NCBI RefSeq assembly: GCF_000523235.1
Contig: NZ_CP006850.1
Location: 2,976,001-3,040,000, forward strand
DNA length: 64,000 nt
Direction: 5' to 3'
Source: Nocardia nova SH22a
Lineage (GTDB): Bacteria; Actinomycetota; Actinomycetes; Mycobacteriales; Mycobacteriaceae
Positions 17,875 to 26,228 of this stretch are shown here, in pieces. The position numbers were made by a program, and so were the translations under genes. The stretch's first letter is position 1. Each line of letters starts with the position of its first letter. The notes under the pieces were generated by a model. The model was given only the letters and a program-made list of their open reading frames with translations, ran no database searches and was not told the DNA's origin.

Positions 17875-18629
17875 CGGGCGGTCATCCGGATCGCGCCGTC
17901 CAGGCGGATGGTCTCGCCGTTGATCATCGCGTTCTCGACGATGTGCGTGGCCAGTCCCGCGAACTCGGCGGGATCGCCGAGTCGGCTCGGGTGCGGAATC
18001 TGCTTGGCCAGACCGGCACGGATCTCGTCGTTGAAGCGGGCGAGAATCGGGGTGTCGAAAACCCCGGGCGCGATGGTGTTCACGCGAACCAGCCGCGAGG
18101 CGAGATCGCGGGCCGCCACGATGGTCATGCCGACGACACCGGCTTTGGATCCGGCGTAGGGCGTCTGGCTGATCTGACCTTCGAAGGCCGCGACCGACGC
18201 GGTGAGAACGCAGACTCCGCGTTCGCCGTCGACCGGCTCGTTGGTGACCATCTGTGCCGCCGCGTGCCGCAGCACATTGAACGTGCCCGACAGGTTGATG
18301 CCCACGATGGTGTCGAACAGCTCCTGGTCGCCGGGTGTTCCGTCCTTCTCCACCACACGCACCGAGCCGCCCCGGCCCGCGCAGTGCACCAGAACCCGTA
18401 GCGGCGCCGCTTCCGCGGCGGCGGCTACGGCGGCCGCGACGGCATCGCTGTCGCGCACGTCCGCCGGTGCGAACGTCCCGCCGAGTTCCTTTGCGACAGT
18501 GGCGCCGTCGCTGCTCGGCAGATCGACGATCACCACATGCGCGCCCTTGTCGGCCAGCTGTTCCGCACTCGCGCGGCCGAGGCCGGAAGCCCCGCCCGTG
18601 ACCAGGGCGCTCGATCCTGAGATCTTCAC
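17871..18629 (-). CDS. SDR, 3-hydroxyacyl-CoA dehydrogenase type
   Basis: 252 residues. VTGGASGLGRASAEQLADKGAHVVIVDLP is the cofactor site, with Asp after strand 2 indicating NAD. The active site is VLTASVAAFEGQISQTPYAGSKAG, and the C-terminus has GETIRLDGAIRM. The overall pattern resembles type-2 3-hydroxyacyl-CoA dehydrogenase (HSD17B10). Start: GTG at 18629 with AGGAG 7 bases upstream. It lies between thiolase and hydratase, as expected for the third beta-oxidation step. Confidence 0.88.
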   Translation of the reverse strand: MKISGSSALVTGGASGLGRASAEQLADKGAHVVIVDLPSSDGATVAKELGGTFAPADVRDSDAVAAAVAAAAEAAPLRVLVHCAGRGGSVRVVEKDGTPGDQELFDTIVGINLSGTFNVLRHAAAQMVTNEPVDGERGVCVLTASVAAFEGQISQTPYAGSKAGVVGMTIVAARDLASRLVRVNTIAPGVFDTPILARFNDEIRAGLAKQIPHPSRLGDPAEFAGLATHIVENAMINGETIRLDGAIRMTAR

Positions 18630-18642
18630 TCGTACTCCTCTA

Positions 18643-19830
18643 CTACTGCAGTCGCTCGATGATCGTGGCGTTGGCCATGCCGCCCGCCTCACAGATCGCT
18701 TGGAGGCCGTAGCGGTGGCCCTCGTCCTCCATGGCGCAGAGCATCGTGGCCATGATGCGCGCGCCGGTGGCGCCGAGCGGATGACCGAGCGCGATGGCCC
18801 CACCGCGCGGATTGAGCCGGGCGGTATCGACGCCGAGTTCCTTCGCCCAGGCCAGTGGCACCGGCGCGAAGGCTTCGTTGACCTCGAAGTGCCCGATGTC
18901 GTCGACGCCGAGCCCGGACAGCCGAAGTGCCTTCTGCGAGGCGGGAATCGGGCCGGTGAGCATGAGCAGCGGGTCGTCGCCGACCGCGGTCATCGTGTGC
19001 ACGCGGGCACGGGGCGTGAGCCCGAGGCGCTGCACGGCACGCTCGCTCATCAGGAGCAGCGCGGCCGAACCGTCGGTGATCTGCGAGGCATTACCCGCGG
19101 TGACCGACCACTCGATCTCGGGGAAGCGCTCGGACATGGCGTCGCTGCGGAACGGCGTCGGCAAACCGGCCATTTTCTGTAGCGTGCCGCCCCGCCGGAT
19201 CGACTCGTCCACGGCGACTGTGCCCTCGGGGGTCGTGACCGGGAAGATCTCTCGATCGAAGGCCCCGCTGTCGGCGGCTTCGGCAGCGCGTCGATGCGAT
19301 TCGAGGGCGTAGGCGTCCTGCGCCTGCCGGTCGATACCCCAGCGGGAGGCCACCAGTTCGGCCGAGATGCCCTGCGGCACCAGCCCTGGGGCGTAACGGC
19401 TTTCGACGCCGCGGCCGAAAGGGTCCTTGCCGTTGCGGTTGCTGCCGATCGGAATCGCGCTCATCGACTCGACACCGGCGGCGATCGCGACGTCGTAGAC
19501 CCCGGCCATGATGCCCTGCGCCGCGAAGTGCACGGCCTGCTGACTCGAGCCGCACTTGCGCTCGATGGTGGTCGAGGGCACGTGGACCGGCAGCCCGGCG
19601 CCCAGCCACGCCATCCGGCCGGGAGTTCCGGACTGTTCGCCGATCTGGTTCACACATCCGACCAGCACGTCGTCGACATCACCGGGGTCGAGGCCGGGGG
19701 TGCGGGCGAGCAGCGCCTGAAACGTCTGCGCGAGCAGATCGACGGGGTGCACACCGGCGAGGGCGCCGCCCTGGCGGCCACGGCCCATCGGGGAGCGGAC
19801 GGCGTCGACAATATAAGCGGCCGTGGTCAT
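18643..19830 (-). CDS. Thiolase (acetyl-CoA acyltransferase)
   Basis: 395 residues, full thiolase length. The acyl-accepting Cys is in ERKCGSSQQAV, NEAFA and GGAIALGHPLGATGARI supply the catalytic His residues, and the C-terminal CEAGGMA carries the second Cys (canonical form CxGGGxG, so slightly divergent). It cleaves beta-ketoacyl-CoA to acetyl-CoA or propionyl-CoA, or runs in reverse. Start: ATG at 19830, 8 bp after the VOC gene. It is followed by SDR and hydratase, making a compact beta-oxidation set. Confidence 0.92.
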   Translation of the reverse strand: MTTAAYIVDAVRSPMGRGRQGGALAGVHPVDLLAQTFQALLARTPGLDPGDVDDVLVGCVNQIGEQSGTPGRMAWLGAGLPVHVPSTTIERKCGSSQQAVHFAAQGIMAGVYDVAIAAGVESMSAIPIGSNRNGKDPFGRGVESRYAPGLVPQGISAELVASRWGIDRQAQDAYALESHRRAAEAADSGAFDREIFPVTTPEGTVAVDESIRRGGTLQKMAGLPTPFRSDAMSERFPEIEWSVTAGNASQITDGSAALLLMSERAVQRLGLTPRARVHTMTAVGDDPLLMLTGPIPASQKALRLSGLGVDDIGHFEVNEAFAPVPLAWAKELGVDTARLNPRGGAIALGHPLGATGARIMATMLCAMEDEGHRYGLQAICEAGGMANATIIERLQ

Positions 19831-19838
19831 TCCGGGCC

Positions 19839-20303
19839 TCACAGCTCGCCGACCGGCACGACGGTGGCCTGCGCGTACAGCTCGGCGACCGCGCCGGTCG
19901 GTACCAGTTCCATCGAGAAGTCGCCGCGCGCGGTCCGGCGCACCCACGCGCGATCGAAGGGTAGCGAAGGAGTGCGCGGGTTCTCCGGCAGGTCGATGAC
20001 GGCGTCACCGAAACCGTCGGCCACCAGCTGCGCGACCGTCGTCGGCACATCCTCGCACTCCATGCACATCATCTGCTGACCGTGTTCGAAGACATCGTCG
20101 AGCACACGCACAGGGCCACCGTCGGCGGTCTCGATGATCTCGAAGTACACCTTGTCGCCGATGGCCACGAACGCGTTGCGCACGCCGATTTCCGGGATGG
20201 CCGAGATGCGCACCGAATCGGCTCCGACGAGGCGAGCGTAGAAGCGGCACGCCTCCTCGAGCTTCGGGACCGGGACCGCCACATGGCTGAGCCGCGCCTT
20301 CAT
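19839..20303 (-). CDS. VOC (glyoxalase/epimerase-like) protein
   Basis: 154 residues forming one vicinal-oxygen-chelate domain pair. RLSHVAVPVPKLEEACRFYARLVGAD opens the first module with the likely metal His, and KVYFEIIETADGGPVRV supplies a Glu. Methylmalonyl-CoA epimerase, glyoxalase and dioxygenase-like members share this fold, and I cannot choose between them. Start: ATG at 20303 with AAGGAAG upstream; the frame extends upstream to 20333 without a ribosome site. First gene of the VOC-thiolase-SDR-hydratase operon, with a palindrome in its promoter. Confidence 0.8.
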   Translation of the reverse strand: MKARLSHVAVPVPKLEEACRFYARLVGADSVRISAIPEIGVRNAFVAIGDKVYFEIIETADGGPVRVLDDVFEHGQQMMCMECEDVPTTVAQLVADGFGDAVIDLPENPRTPSLPFDRAWVRRTARGDFSMELVPTGAVAELYAQATVVPVGEL

Positions 20304-20328
20304 CAATGCTTCCTTCCGCTCCGGATCT

Positions 20329-20348
20329 ATCATATTTGTGATTATGAT
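20329..20348. promoter_or_regulatory. 20-bp inverted repeat, putative operator
   Basis: ATCATATTTGTGATTATGAT has perfect 6-bp arms (ATCATA/TATGAT) and sits in the 113-bp gap between the divergent VOC operon and CoA-ligase operon. It is well placed to control both. Confidence 0.55.
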
Positions 20349-20416
20349 ATCTATCTATCCGGGCTGCCGCCAGTTCGTGCCGAGCGTCGCGGCCCACGCA
20401 AGGATGGAGATGTCAC

Positions 20417-21985
20417 GTGGACTCTTGTAACTTCGCGCATACCGTCGCCGACCTGCTGCAACGCAGTTACGAAAACTTCGCCGGGCGACCGGCGCTGGTG
20501 CTCGCCGACGGCGCCGAGCTGACCTACGGCGAACTCGGGCAGACGGCCGCGCGCATCGCCGGAGGTCTGGCCGAGCTGGGTCTCGTTCCCGGTGACAGGC
20601 TGGTGCTGGCGCAGCGCAACGGCCCGGACTACGCGATGCTCGACCACGCGATGTTGTGGGGCGGGTATGTCCGTGTCGCCGTGAGCTTCCGGCTGCACGC
20701 CAACGAGATCGCCGCGATAGCCGCCGATGCCGATGCCAAGGTCGTCGTGGTCGACAACAACCGTCGCGCCGAAGTGGAACGCGCGCTGCGCGAAGCCGGT
20801 GTGTCGCCGCTGGTCGTGGGCGCCACCGGCGATCGCGAAGGACTTACGGTCCCCGGACTGGCCTCGGGCCCGGCGACCTCGGCGCACACGTGGGAACTCG
20901 ACGACCTCGCCTGGATGCCCTACACCTCCGGCACGACCGGAAAACCCAAGGGCGTCATGCACACTCAGCGCTCGATCATGGCCGCGATGCGCAACATGCT
21001 GGGCGAATTCCCGTCGTCGCCGCCGCAGGACACGGTGCTGCTGGTCGCGCCGCTGAGTCATCTGGCCGGGTGGCTGCGACTGTGTTATTCGATTCGCGGG
21101 GCACGCCAGGTGTTCATGCCCGATTTCGATGCGCACGAGGCGCTTTCGCTGATCGAGCGCTACCGGGTCACGGTTGTTCCGGTCGTGCCGACGATCGTCA
21201 ACTTCATGACCGAGCAGCTCGAGACGGGCGATTACGACACCAGCTCACTGGACACGATCATCTACGCCGGATCGCCGATGGCGCCGGATCGCCTGGCGCG
21301 CGCGATCGCCGCGTTCGGCCCGAAATTCATGCAGTGCTACGGCCTCACCGAACTGCCGATGCCGCTGACCGTGCTGTACAAGAGCGATCACGTCGTCTCC
21401 GGCGGTGCGGTACCACCGCATCTCGCCTCCGCCGGGCGGGTGACCCCCTTCATCGAGGTTCGCATCACCGACGCCGACGGCAACGAGGTGCCGGCGGGGG
21501 AGATCGGCGAGATCCAGGTCCGCAGCGACAATGTGATGCGCGGATATTGGCAGCTGCCGGCCGAATCCGACGCCTTCGTCCTCGCGGGCGGTTGGACCGG
21601 CACCGGCGATGTGGGGCGACTCGACAACGGCTACCTCTACATCGTCGACCGCAAACGCGATCTCATCGTCTCCGGCGGTTTCAACGTCTTCCCGAGCGAG
21701 GTGGAAGCCGCGGTCGCCGCTGTGCCGGGGGTGCAGGAGGTCGCGGTGGTCGGTGTCCCCGATCCGAAATGGGGCGAGACCGTGCTGGCGGTGGTGGTCG
21801 CCGAGCCGGGCAGCACGGTCACCGGCACCGACGTCATGGACGGTTGCCGGGCCGCGATCGCGGGCTACAAACTGCCGCGTCGCGTCGAGTTCGTCGAGGA
21901 ATTGCCGAAGACGTCCAGCGGAAAACTGATGCGGCGCGACCTGCGCCGGACGTACTGGGCGCATAGCGACCGCAATGTCGGCTGA
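20417..21985 (+). CDS. Acyl-CoA synthetase (ANL family)
   Basis: 522 residues. P-loop MPYTSGTTGKPKGVMHT, A5 MQCYGLTELPMP, A7/A8 GTGDVGRLDNGYLYIVDRKRDLIVSGGFNVFPSEVE, and the C-terminal catalytic Lys in TSSGKLMRRDL. Start: GTG at 20417, 10 bases after a GGATGGAG ribosome site. Activates a carboxylic acid to its CoA thioester via an acyl-AMP. It is divergent from the VOC-thiolase operon and followed 33 bp later by an SDR. Could supply the CoA ester for the divergent thiolase set (inference). Confidence 0.9.
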   Translation: MDSCNFAHTVADLLQRSYENFAGRPALVLADGAELTYGELGQTAARIAGGLAELGLVPGDRLVLAQRNGPDYAMLDHAMLWGGYVRVAVSFRLHANEIAAIAADADAKVVVVDNNRRAEVERALREAGVSPLVVGATGDREGLTVPGLASGPATSAHTWELDDLAWMPYTSGTTGKPKGVMHTQRSIMAAMRNMLGEFPSSPPQDTVLLVAPLSHLAGWLRLCYSIRGARQVFMPDFDAHEALSLIERYRVTVVPVVPTIVNFMTEQLETGDYDTSSLDTIIYAGSPMAPDRLARAIAAFGPKFMQCYGLTELPMPLTVLYKSDHVVSGGAVPPHLASAGRVTPFIEVRITDADGNEVPAGEIGEIQVRSDNVMRGYWQLPAESDAFVLAGGWTGTGDVGRLDNGYLYIVDRKRDLIVSGGFNVFPSEVEAAVAAVPGVQEVAVVGVPDPKWGETVLAVVVAEPGSTVTGTDVMDGCRAAIAGYKLPRRVEFVEELPKTSSGKLMRRDLRRTYWAHSDRNVG

Positions 21986-22018
21986 GGACATCTCGCCGGA
22001 AACGATGGGACGGAAACG

Positions 22019-22801
22019 ATGACCGCGAAAATTCTTCAGGAGTGGCAGGGCAAGGTCGCCGTGATCACCGGAGCGTGCGGGCCGATGGGGCGCAATGTCG
22101 TGGAGACGCTCCTCGAACGCGGCACTCGGGTCCTCGGGATCGATCTCCCGGATGTCGTGGAGCGCTCGGACATCGAGCACGAGAACTACCTCGCCTTCGG
22201 CGCCGATATCGCCGACCGCGAGCAGGTCGCCGCGGCCTATGAACTGGTGGACCACACCTGGGGCCGGGTGGACTATCTGGCCAACATCGCCGCGATCGTC
22301 TCGCCCCCGCACTCGGTCACCGAGATCACCGAGGACGAGGTCTCCCGGGTCTTCGCCGTGAACGTCAACGGCACGGTGTGGAATTGCCAGCAGGCGGCCG
22401 AGCGGATGATCGCGGCCGGTCACGGCGGGAGCATCGTCACCATCTCCTCGCTCAACGGGTTCATGGGCCGGGTCCAGTTCCCGACCCACATCTATGCCAC
22501 GTCGAAGGGAGCGGTCATCGGCCTGACCCGCTCGCTGGCCGGTGAGTTGGGAAGGTATGGCATCCGGGTGAATTGCGTCGCGCCCGGCCTGCATGTCACA
22601 CCGCTGGCCGCGACCGTGGGTGGTGATCCCGAGGCGACGAAGCGCTTCTTCGACAACGCGGTCGGGTCGACCCCGCTGGGCCGGGTGGCCATGCCGGAGG
22701 AGATGACCGGTCCGATCCTGCATTTCTTCAGCGATGCGTCGGGCAATACGACCGGGCAGGTCATCGCGTCCGACGGTGGTCGTTCGACCTGGTATCAGTG
22801 A
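22019..22801 (+). CDS. SDR family oxidoreductase
   Basis: 260 residues. Cofactor motif TGACGPMGRN is unusual (Cys-Gly-Pro in place of the common loop residues). LANIAAIV replaces the NNAG motif (NIAA). The active site is TISSLNGFMGRVQFPTHIYATSKG with Ser and Tyr-x3-Lys intact. Asp after strand 2 (GIDLPD) suggests NAD. Start: ATG at 22019 with GGGACGGA upstream. Follows the CoA ligase and is probably cotranscribed. The substrate is unknown. Confidence 0.88.
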   Translation: MTAKILQEWQGKVAVITGACGPMGRNVVETLLERGTRVLGIDLPDVVERSDIEHENYLAFGADIADREQVAAAYELVDHTWGRVDYLANIAAIVSPPHSVTEITEDEVSRVFAVNVNGTVWNCQQAAERMIAAGHGGSIVTISSLNGFMGRVQFPTHIYATSKGAVIGLTRSLAGELGRYGIRVNCVAPGLHVTPLAATVGGDPEATKRFFDNAVGSTPLGRVAMPEEMTGPILHFFSDASGNTTGQVIASDGGRSTWYQ

Positions 22802-22828
22802 CCGATGTCCGGCGACGACGCGCGACGG

Positions 22829-23566
22829 TCAGCGGGCACCCCAGACGATCGGCCATTCGAGCGCCTCGGGATGGGTGCGGTCGAGGTAGCCCAGGTATTC
22901 CTGGATATGCGATTTCATCGCCGCCTCGGCCGCGTCCGGATCCCCGGCGATGATCGCGTCGTGAATCTCCTGGTGGGCCTTCACGACCGCGCGCCGACGT
23001 CGCTCGGGGTAGTCGACGCCGATGGCGCTGCCGTCGAGCAGATTGAGGAGCGCGTCGATGAGGCAGCCGAGCATCGGATTCTCGGAGCCCTCCGCGATGA
23101 CCGAGTGGAACTGTTTGTTGGTCTCGAGGAAGACGTTCTGATCGTCGATCCGCGCCCGCATGTCGTCGACGCTCTGCGTGAGTTCGGCGCGCAGCTCATC
23201 GGACATGCGGGTCGCCGCGAGCCGCGTCATCATCGGTTCCAGTCCGAGGCGGGACTCGGCGATGGAACGGTAGGGCGCGTGCTCGAACTGCAACAGCAGC
23301 GTGAGCGTGGTTTCCAGGCTGGAGCTGTCGGGCCGCTGCACGATCGGCCCACCGCCGGGGCCCGGCTTCAGGGCGATGACTCCTTGGAGTTCGAGGAACC
23401 GCAGCGCTTCGCGCAGTGTGCCGCGCCCGATCTGGAACTGCTCCAGCATCTCGCGTTCGGGGGGCAGCCGGTCGCCGGGAGTATTGCCGCGCTTGTTGAT
23501 GTCGGCGACGATCTGCTGGGCGGCGATGATCGCCATCTTGGGTGGCCGATTGGACCGCCGACTCAT
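22829..23566 (-). CDS. GntR/FCD (FadR-type) transcriptional regulator
   Basis: 245 residues. The winged-helix domain spans about residues 15-80 (GDRLPPEREMLEQFQIGRGTLREALRFLELQGVIALKPG). The FCD ligand domain follows, with ESRLGLEPMMTRLAA, NKQFHSVIAEGSENP and KAHQEIHDAIIAGDPDAAEAAMKSHI giving metal/ligand-binding Asp/His residues. Start: ATG at 23566 with a perfect AGGAGG 5 bases upstream; a longer open frame upstream is not coding. Divergent from the SDR at 23727; it probably represses that gene and itself through the AT-rich region between them, whose elements recur at 4676 and 5190. Confidence 0.92.
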   Translation of the reverse strand: MSRRSNRPPKMAIIAAQQIVADINKRGNTPGDRLPPEREMLEQFQIGRGTLREALRFLELQGVIALKPGPGGGPIVQRPDSSSLETTLTLLLQFEHAPYRSIAESRLGLEPMMTRLAATRMSDELRAELTQSVDDMRARIDDQNVFLETNKQFHSVIAEGSENPMLGCLIDALLNLLDGSAIGVDYPERRRRAVVKAHQEIHDAIIAGDPDAAEAAMKSHIQEYLGYLDRTHPEALEWPIVWGAR

Positions 23567-23679
23567 GGTTCCTCCTCTTGGACCGTCAATCATTATCATC
23601 TTCGGCTTCGCGGTGCTGAAACCGAGACCGGTGCGTCGAGCTCGGCGGTCGGGCCCTTGGAATGAGCGTCGGCCTTCTG

Positions 23680-23706
23680 TTATAAGAGTAATCATAATAA
23701 TAAATA
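23680..23706. promoter_or_regulatory. AT-rich promoter/operator between GntR and SDR
   Basis: TTATAAGAGT (23680-23689) and ATAATAATAAATA (23694-23706) form a 27-bp AT-rich block in a high-GC region. The first element recurs in inverse orientation at 4676-4685 and the second, with one change, at 5190-5202. A FadR-type site is the simplest reading. Confidence 0.5.
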
Positions 23707-23726
23707 TCAGCAGAAAGGATGAAGCT

Positions 23727-24581
23727 GTGGGTAGGTTCATCGTCACCGGGGGCGCCAGCGGAATCGGCAGGGCGACCGTGGACGCCATGCTCGAGCGAGG
23801 GGACTCGGTCGGCGTCATCGACCTCAACCCCGCTTCGCTCGAGGCGCTGGGCGCGCAACGCCCCGAGGCGGTGGCGGCAGGGCGGCTGGTCACGGCCCGC
23901 GCGGACGTCTCGTCGGAACCGGAGATGGCGGCCGCGATCACGGGCTTCGCCGAAGCGTTCGGTGGGCTGGACGGCATCGTCAACAACGCCGCGGTCGGAG
24001 GCGCGTTCGGCCCGCTGGTGGATCTGCGCGTCGAGGACTGGGACGCCACCTTCGCGGTCGTGACGCGCGGCGTTTTCATCGGTATCAAACAGGTCGCGCG
24101 GATTCTCATCGAACAGGGCACGGGAGGATCGATCGTCTCGGTGGGTTCGGCGGCGGGCATGGTCGGTGATGCTGCGCCCCAGGCGTATTCGGCGGCGAAG
24201 GCCGCCGTGATCCACATGGGCCGCGTCTTCGGGGCGGAGCTGGCCCCGCACCGCATCGCGGTGAACACCGTGAATCCCGGCCTGATCGAGACGCCGTTGA
24301 ATCCGCGCGGGCGACGGCGAACCGAGGAGAGTTTCGCCGCGGCGCAGCCGTGGCCGGAGATGGGGCGGCCCGAGCATCTGGCGCAGGCGATTCTGTTCTT
24401 CACCGATCCGCGCACGAGCTTCATCACCGGCGAGGTGCTCTCGGTGGACGGCGGTATGACCGCGATCGGACATCGGCTCGGCACCCTCATGGGCACCAAC
24501 TCGCTGCAGTACGGGGTCACGGGAATGAATCACGGCATGACCGGTCGGTCGGCGGTCGTGCACGACGGCCGAGAGGGCTGA
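23727..24581 (+). CDS. SDR family oxidoreductase
   Basis: 284 residues, longer than a typical 250-residue SDR because of a roughly 30-residue C-terminal tail after VDGGMTAIGHRLG. Cofactor site VTGGASGIGRATVDAMLERGDSVGVIDLN (NAD-type Asp), NNAAVGG, and active site SVGSAAGMVGDAAPQAYSAAKAA (Ser, Tyr-x3-Lys). Start: GTG at 23727 with AAAGGAT 7 bases upstream. It is the only gene in its unit and is followed by a 450-bp gap. Likely controlled by the divergent GntR regulator. Confidence 0.88.
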   Translation: MGRFIVTGGASGIGRATVDAMLERGDSVGVIDLNPASLEALGAQRPEAVAAGRLVTARADVSSEPEMAAAITGFAEAFGGLDGIVNNAAVGGAFGPLVDLRVEDWDATFAVVTRGVFIGIKQVARILIEQGTGGSIVSVGSAAGMVGDAAPQAYSAAKAAVIHMGRVFGAELAPHRIAVNTVNPGLIETPLNPRGRRRTEESFAAAQPWPEMGRPEHLAQAILFFTDPRTSFITGEVLSVDGGMTAIGHRLGTLMGTNSLQYGVTGMNHGMTGRSAVVHDGREG

Positions 24582-25032
24582 GTCGACCTCGGCCCGCGCG
24601 AAGCCGATTTTTAGCGTCTTTTAAACACATTCGGCCCGATCGGCCCTCGTCCTCTACGACTCGTCGTCTCCTCGGCCGTTCGGGCGGCCTGCTTCCCGCG
24701 ATTTTCGATCGTTTGTTAAAATAAATAGGCGGACAGGCGGAAGCTTCCGGCCGGACCGTCTCGACGGCCGGTACCGGTACTGCCTCCGAACTGTCCCGCC
24801 CTGCCGGACCTCGGCGATCTCGTCGGTACGGGGCCGATCCGAGCGGGGCCGGAGTGTGGGATCGGCGTCGGTGAAACCCATCGCGAGGTCGATGGGCGAT
24901 CGGCCCTGCACCGCGACGCGGTCGGGAACCGGGCCGCCGAGCGTATCGCCCGGCCTGTCGTCGCCGACCGGTACCGACGCGAAAGTACCGGGACGCCAAC
25001 ATCGTTGGCTCGTGAGCAGAGGAGATCGGCGG
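24582..25032. other. 451-bp gene-free region
   Basis: No supported gene. AT-rich patches at 24608-24626 (contains TTTTTAGCG and TCTTTTAAAC) and 24701-24728 (GTTTGTTAAAATAAATAG) could be promoter elements. A 7-bp CCGGCCG/CGGCCGG hairpin lies at 24747-24771. AGGAG at 25019-25023 belongs to the next gene. Confidence 0.5.
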
Positions 25033-26091
25033 ATGACCGAAACGTTGTCGCAGCAGTGGTCGGATGAAGGCGTCTATCCGGTGTCGGAAGGTGTGCACCG
25101 GGTGCCGCTGCCACTCCCGATGGATGCGCTGACCGCGGTCAACGTCTACATCGTGGAAACCGAGGCGGGGCTCACCGTCATCGACGGCGGCTGGAATCTT
25201 CCGGCGTCGCGGGCGATGTTCGAGCGCGCGCTGGCGAAGATCGGGCGGACCACGCGCGACATCACGCAGTTCCTGGTCACCCATGCCCATCGCGACCACT
25301 ACACCCAGGCGGCGGCACTCGCCGCCGAACTCGGCTGCACGCTGCGGCTCGGTGCGGGCGAATCGCAGTCGCTGGCCCTCCTGCGCGCCGACCCGACCGG
25401 CGGTGACGTGCACATCCGGGCACTGGAATCCGCGGGCGCGCGACAGCTGATCCCCGGTTGGCGGCAGTGGTTGAAAGAGCAGCCCACCGAATCGGAGACC
25501 TGGCCCGATCCCACGGCGTGGCTCGCCGACGACGAGTTCATCGCCACAGGTGATCGCCGGTTGCGTGCCATCGCGACTCCCGGTCACACGATGGGCCATT
25601 TCGTGTTCGCCGACGAGCAGGCCGGGTTGCTGTACGCCGGTGACCATGTCCTCCCGAGGATTACGCCCTCGGTCGCGTTCGAATCGGCGTGCAGCGACCT
25701 CCCGCTGCGCAATTTCCTCGACTCGCTGGCCAAGGTGCGCCGCATGCCGGACATGGTGCTTCTCGGGGCGCACGGACCGATCGCGCCCAGCAGCCACGCC
25801 CGCATCGACGAACTGATACTTCACCACGATCATCGCTTCGAACTGTGCGTGCGGGCGGTCGGCGCGGGCGCCGCGACGGCCTACGAAGTCGCGGACAACA
25901 TGCCGTGGACCCGCAGGAATCGCCGGCTGGCCGAACTCGAGCCCTGCAACGCGGCACTGGCGGTCGTCGAGACGCACCAACATCTGGATCTGCTCGCCGC
26001 GTCGGGCCGCCTGCATCGTCAGGACCGGGACGGTGTCGTCCACTGGTCGCCCGCGGCCGAGACGGCGGCGTTGCCGACCAGTGCGGGATGA
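25033..26091 (+). CDS. Metallo-beta-lactamase-fold hydrolase
   Basis: 352 residues. The metal motif THAHRDH (His84, His86, Asp88, His89) is complete, with a further His in TPGHTMGH, an Asp in YAGDHVLP, and His in LLGAHGPI. The first 240 residues are the hydrolase domain; the last 100 residues (ELILHHDHRFELCVRAV onward) look like the winged-helix tail of the LACTB2-like group. Members hydrolyse thioesters, lactones or other esters. Start: ATG at 25033 with GAGGAG upstream. It lies alone, 137 bp before a LysR regulator; it could be a CoA-thioesterase serving the catabolic genes. Confidence 0.85.
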   Translation: MTETLSQQWSDEGVYPVSEGVHRVPLPLPMDALTAVNVYIVETEAGLTVIDGGWNLPASRAMFERALAKIGRTTRDITQFLVTHAHRDHYTQAAALAAELGCTLRLGAGESQSLALLRADPTGGDVHIRALESAGARQLIPGWRQWLKEQPTESETWPDPTAWLADDEFIATGDRRLRAIATPGHTMGHFVFADEQAGLLYAGDHVLPRITPSVAFESACSDLPLRNFLDSLAKVRRMPDMVLLGAHGPIAPSSHARIDELILHHDHRFELCVRAVGAGAATAYEVADNMPWTRRNRRLAELEPCNAALAVVETHQHLDLLAASGRLHRQDRDGVVHWSPAAETAALPTSAG

Positions 26092-26185
26092 GACCGTGAA
26101 CGACAGTCGCGGGATGCCGAAACTCGTGCCGGGAAGCCGCGGACCTGCGTGATGCGGACGCTCGGCCGACGAGCGTGACGTAGCT

Positions 26186-26200
26186 TTGCTGTCATCGCAA
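26186..26200. promoter_or_regulatory. Possible LysR-type site
   Basis: TTGCTGTCATCGCAA has TTGC/GCAA arms in the 137-bp gap before the LysR gene, with another TCGCAA at 26209-26214. Weak; it resembles LysR half-site spacing. Confidence 0.3.
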
Positions 26201-26228
26201 CGTGCTTTCGCAATGATACGAGGCAGCC

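Noticed and set aside
22829..24520. 563-codon frame containing the GntR regulator
   Set aside because: Only the part from 23566 is homologous, with AGGAGG directly upstream; the rest is antisense to the SDR at 23727.
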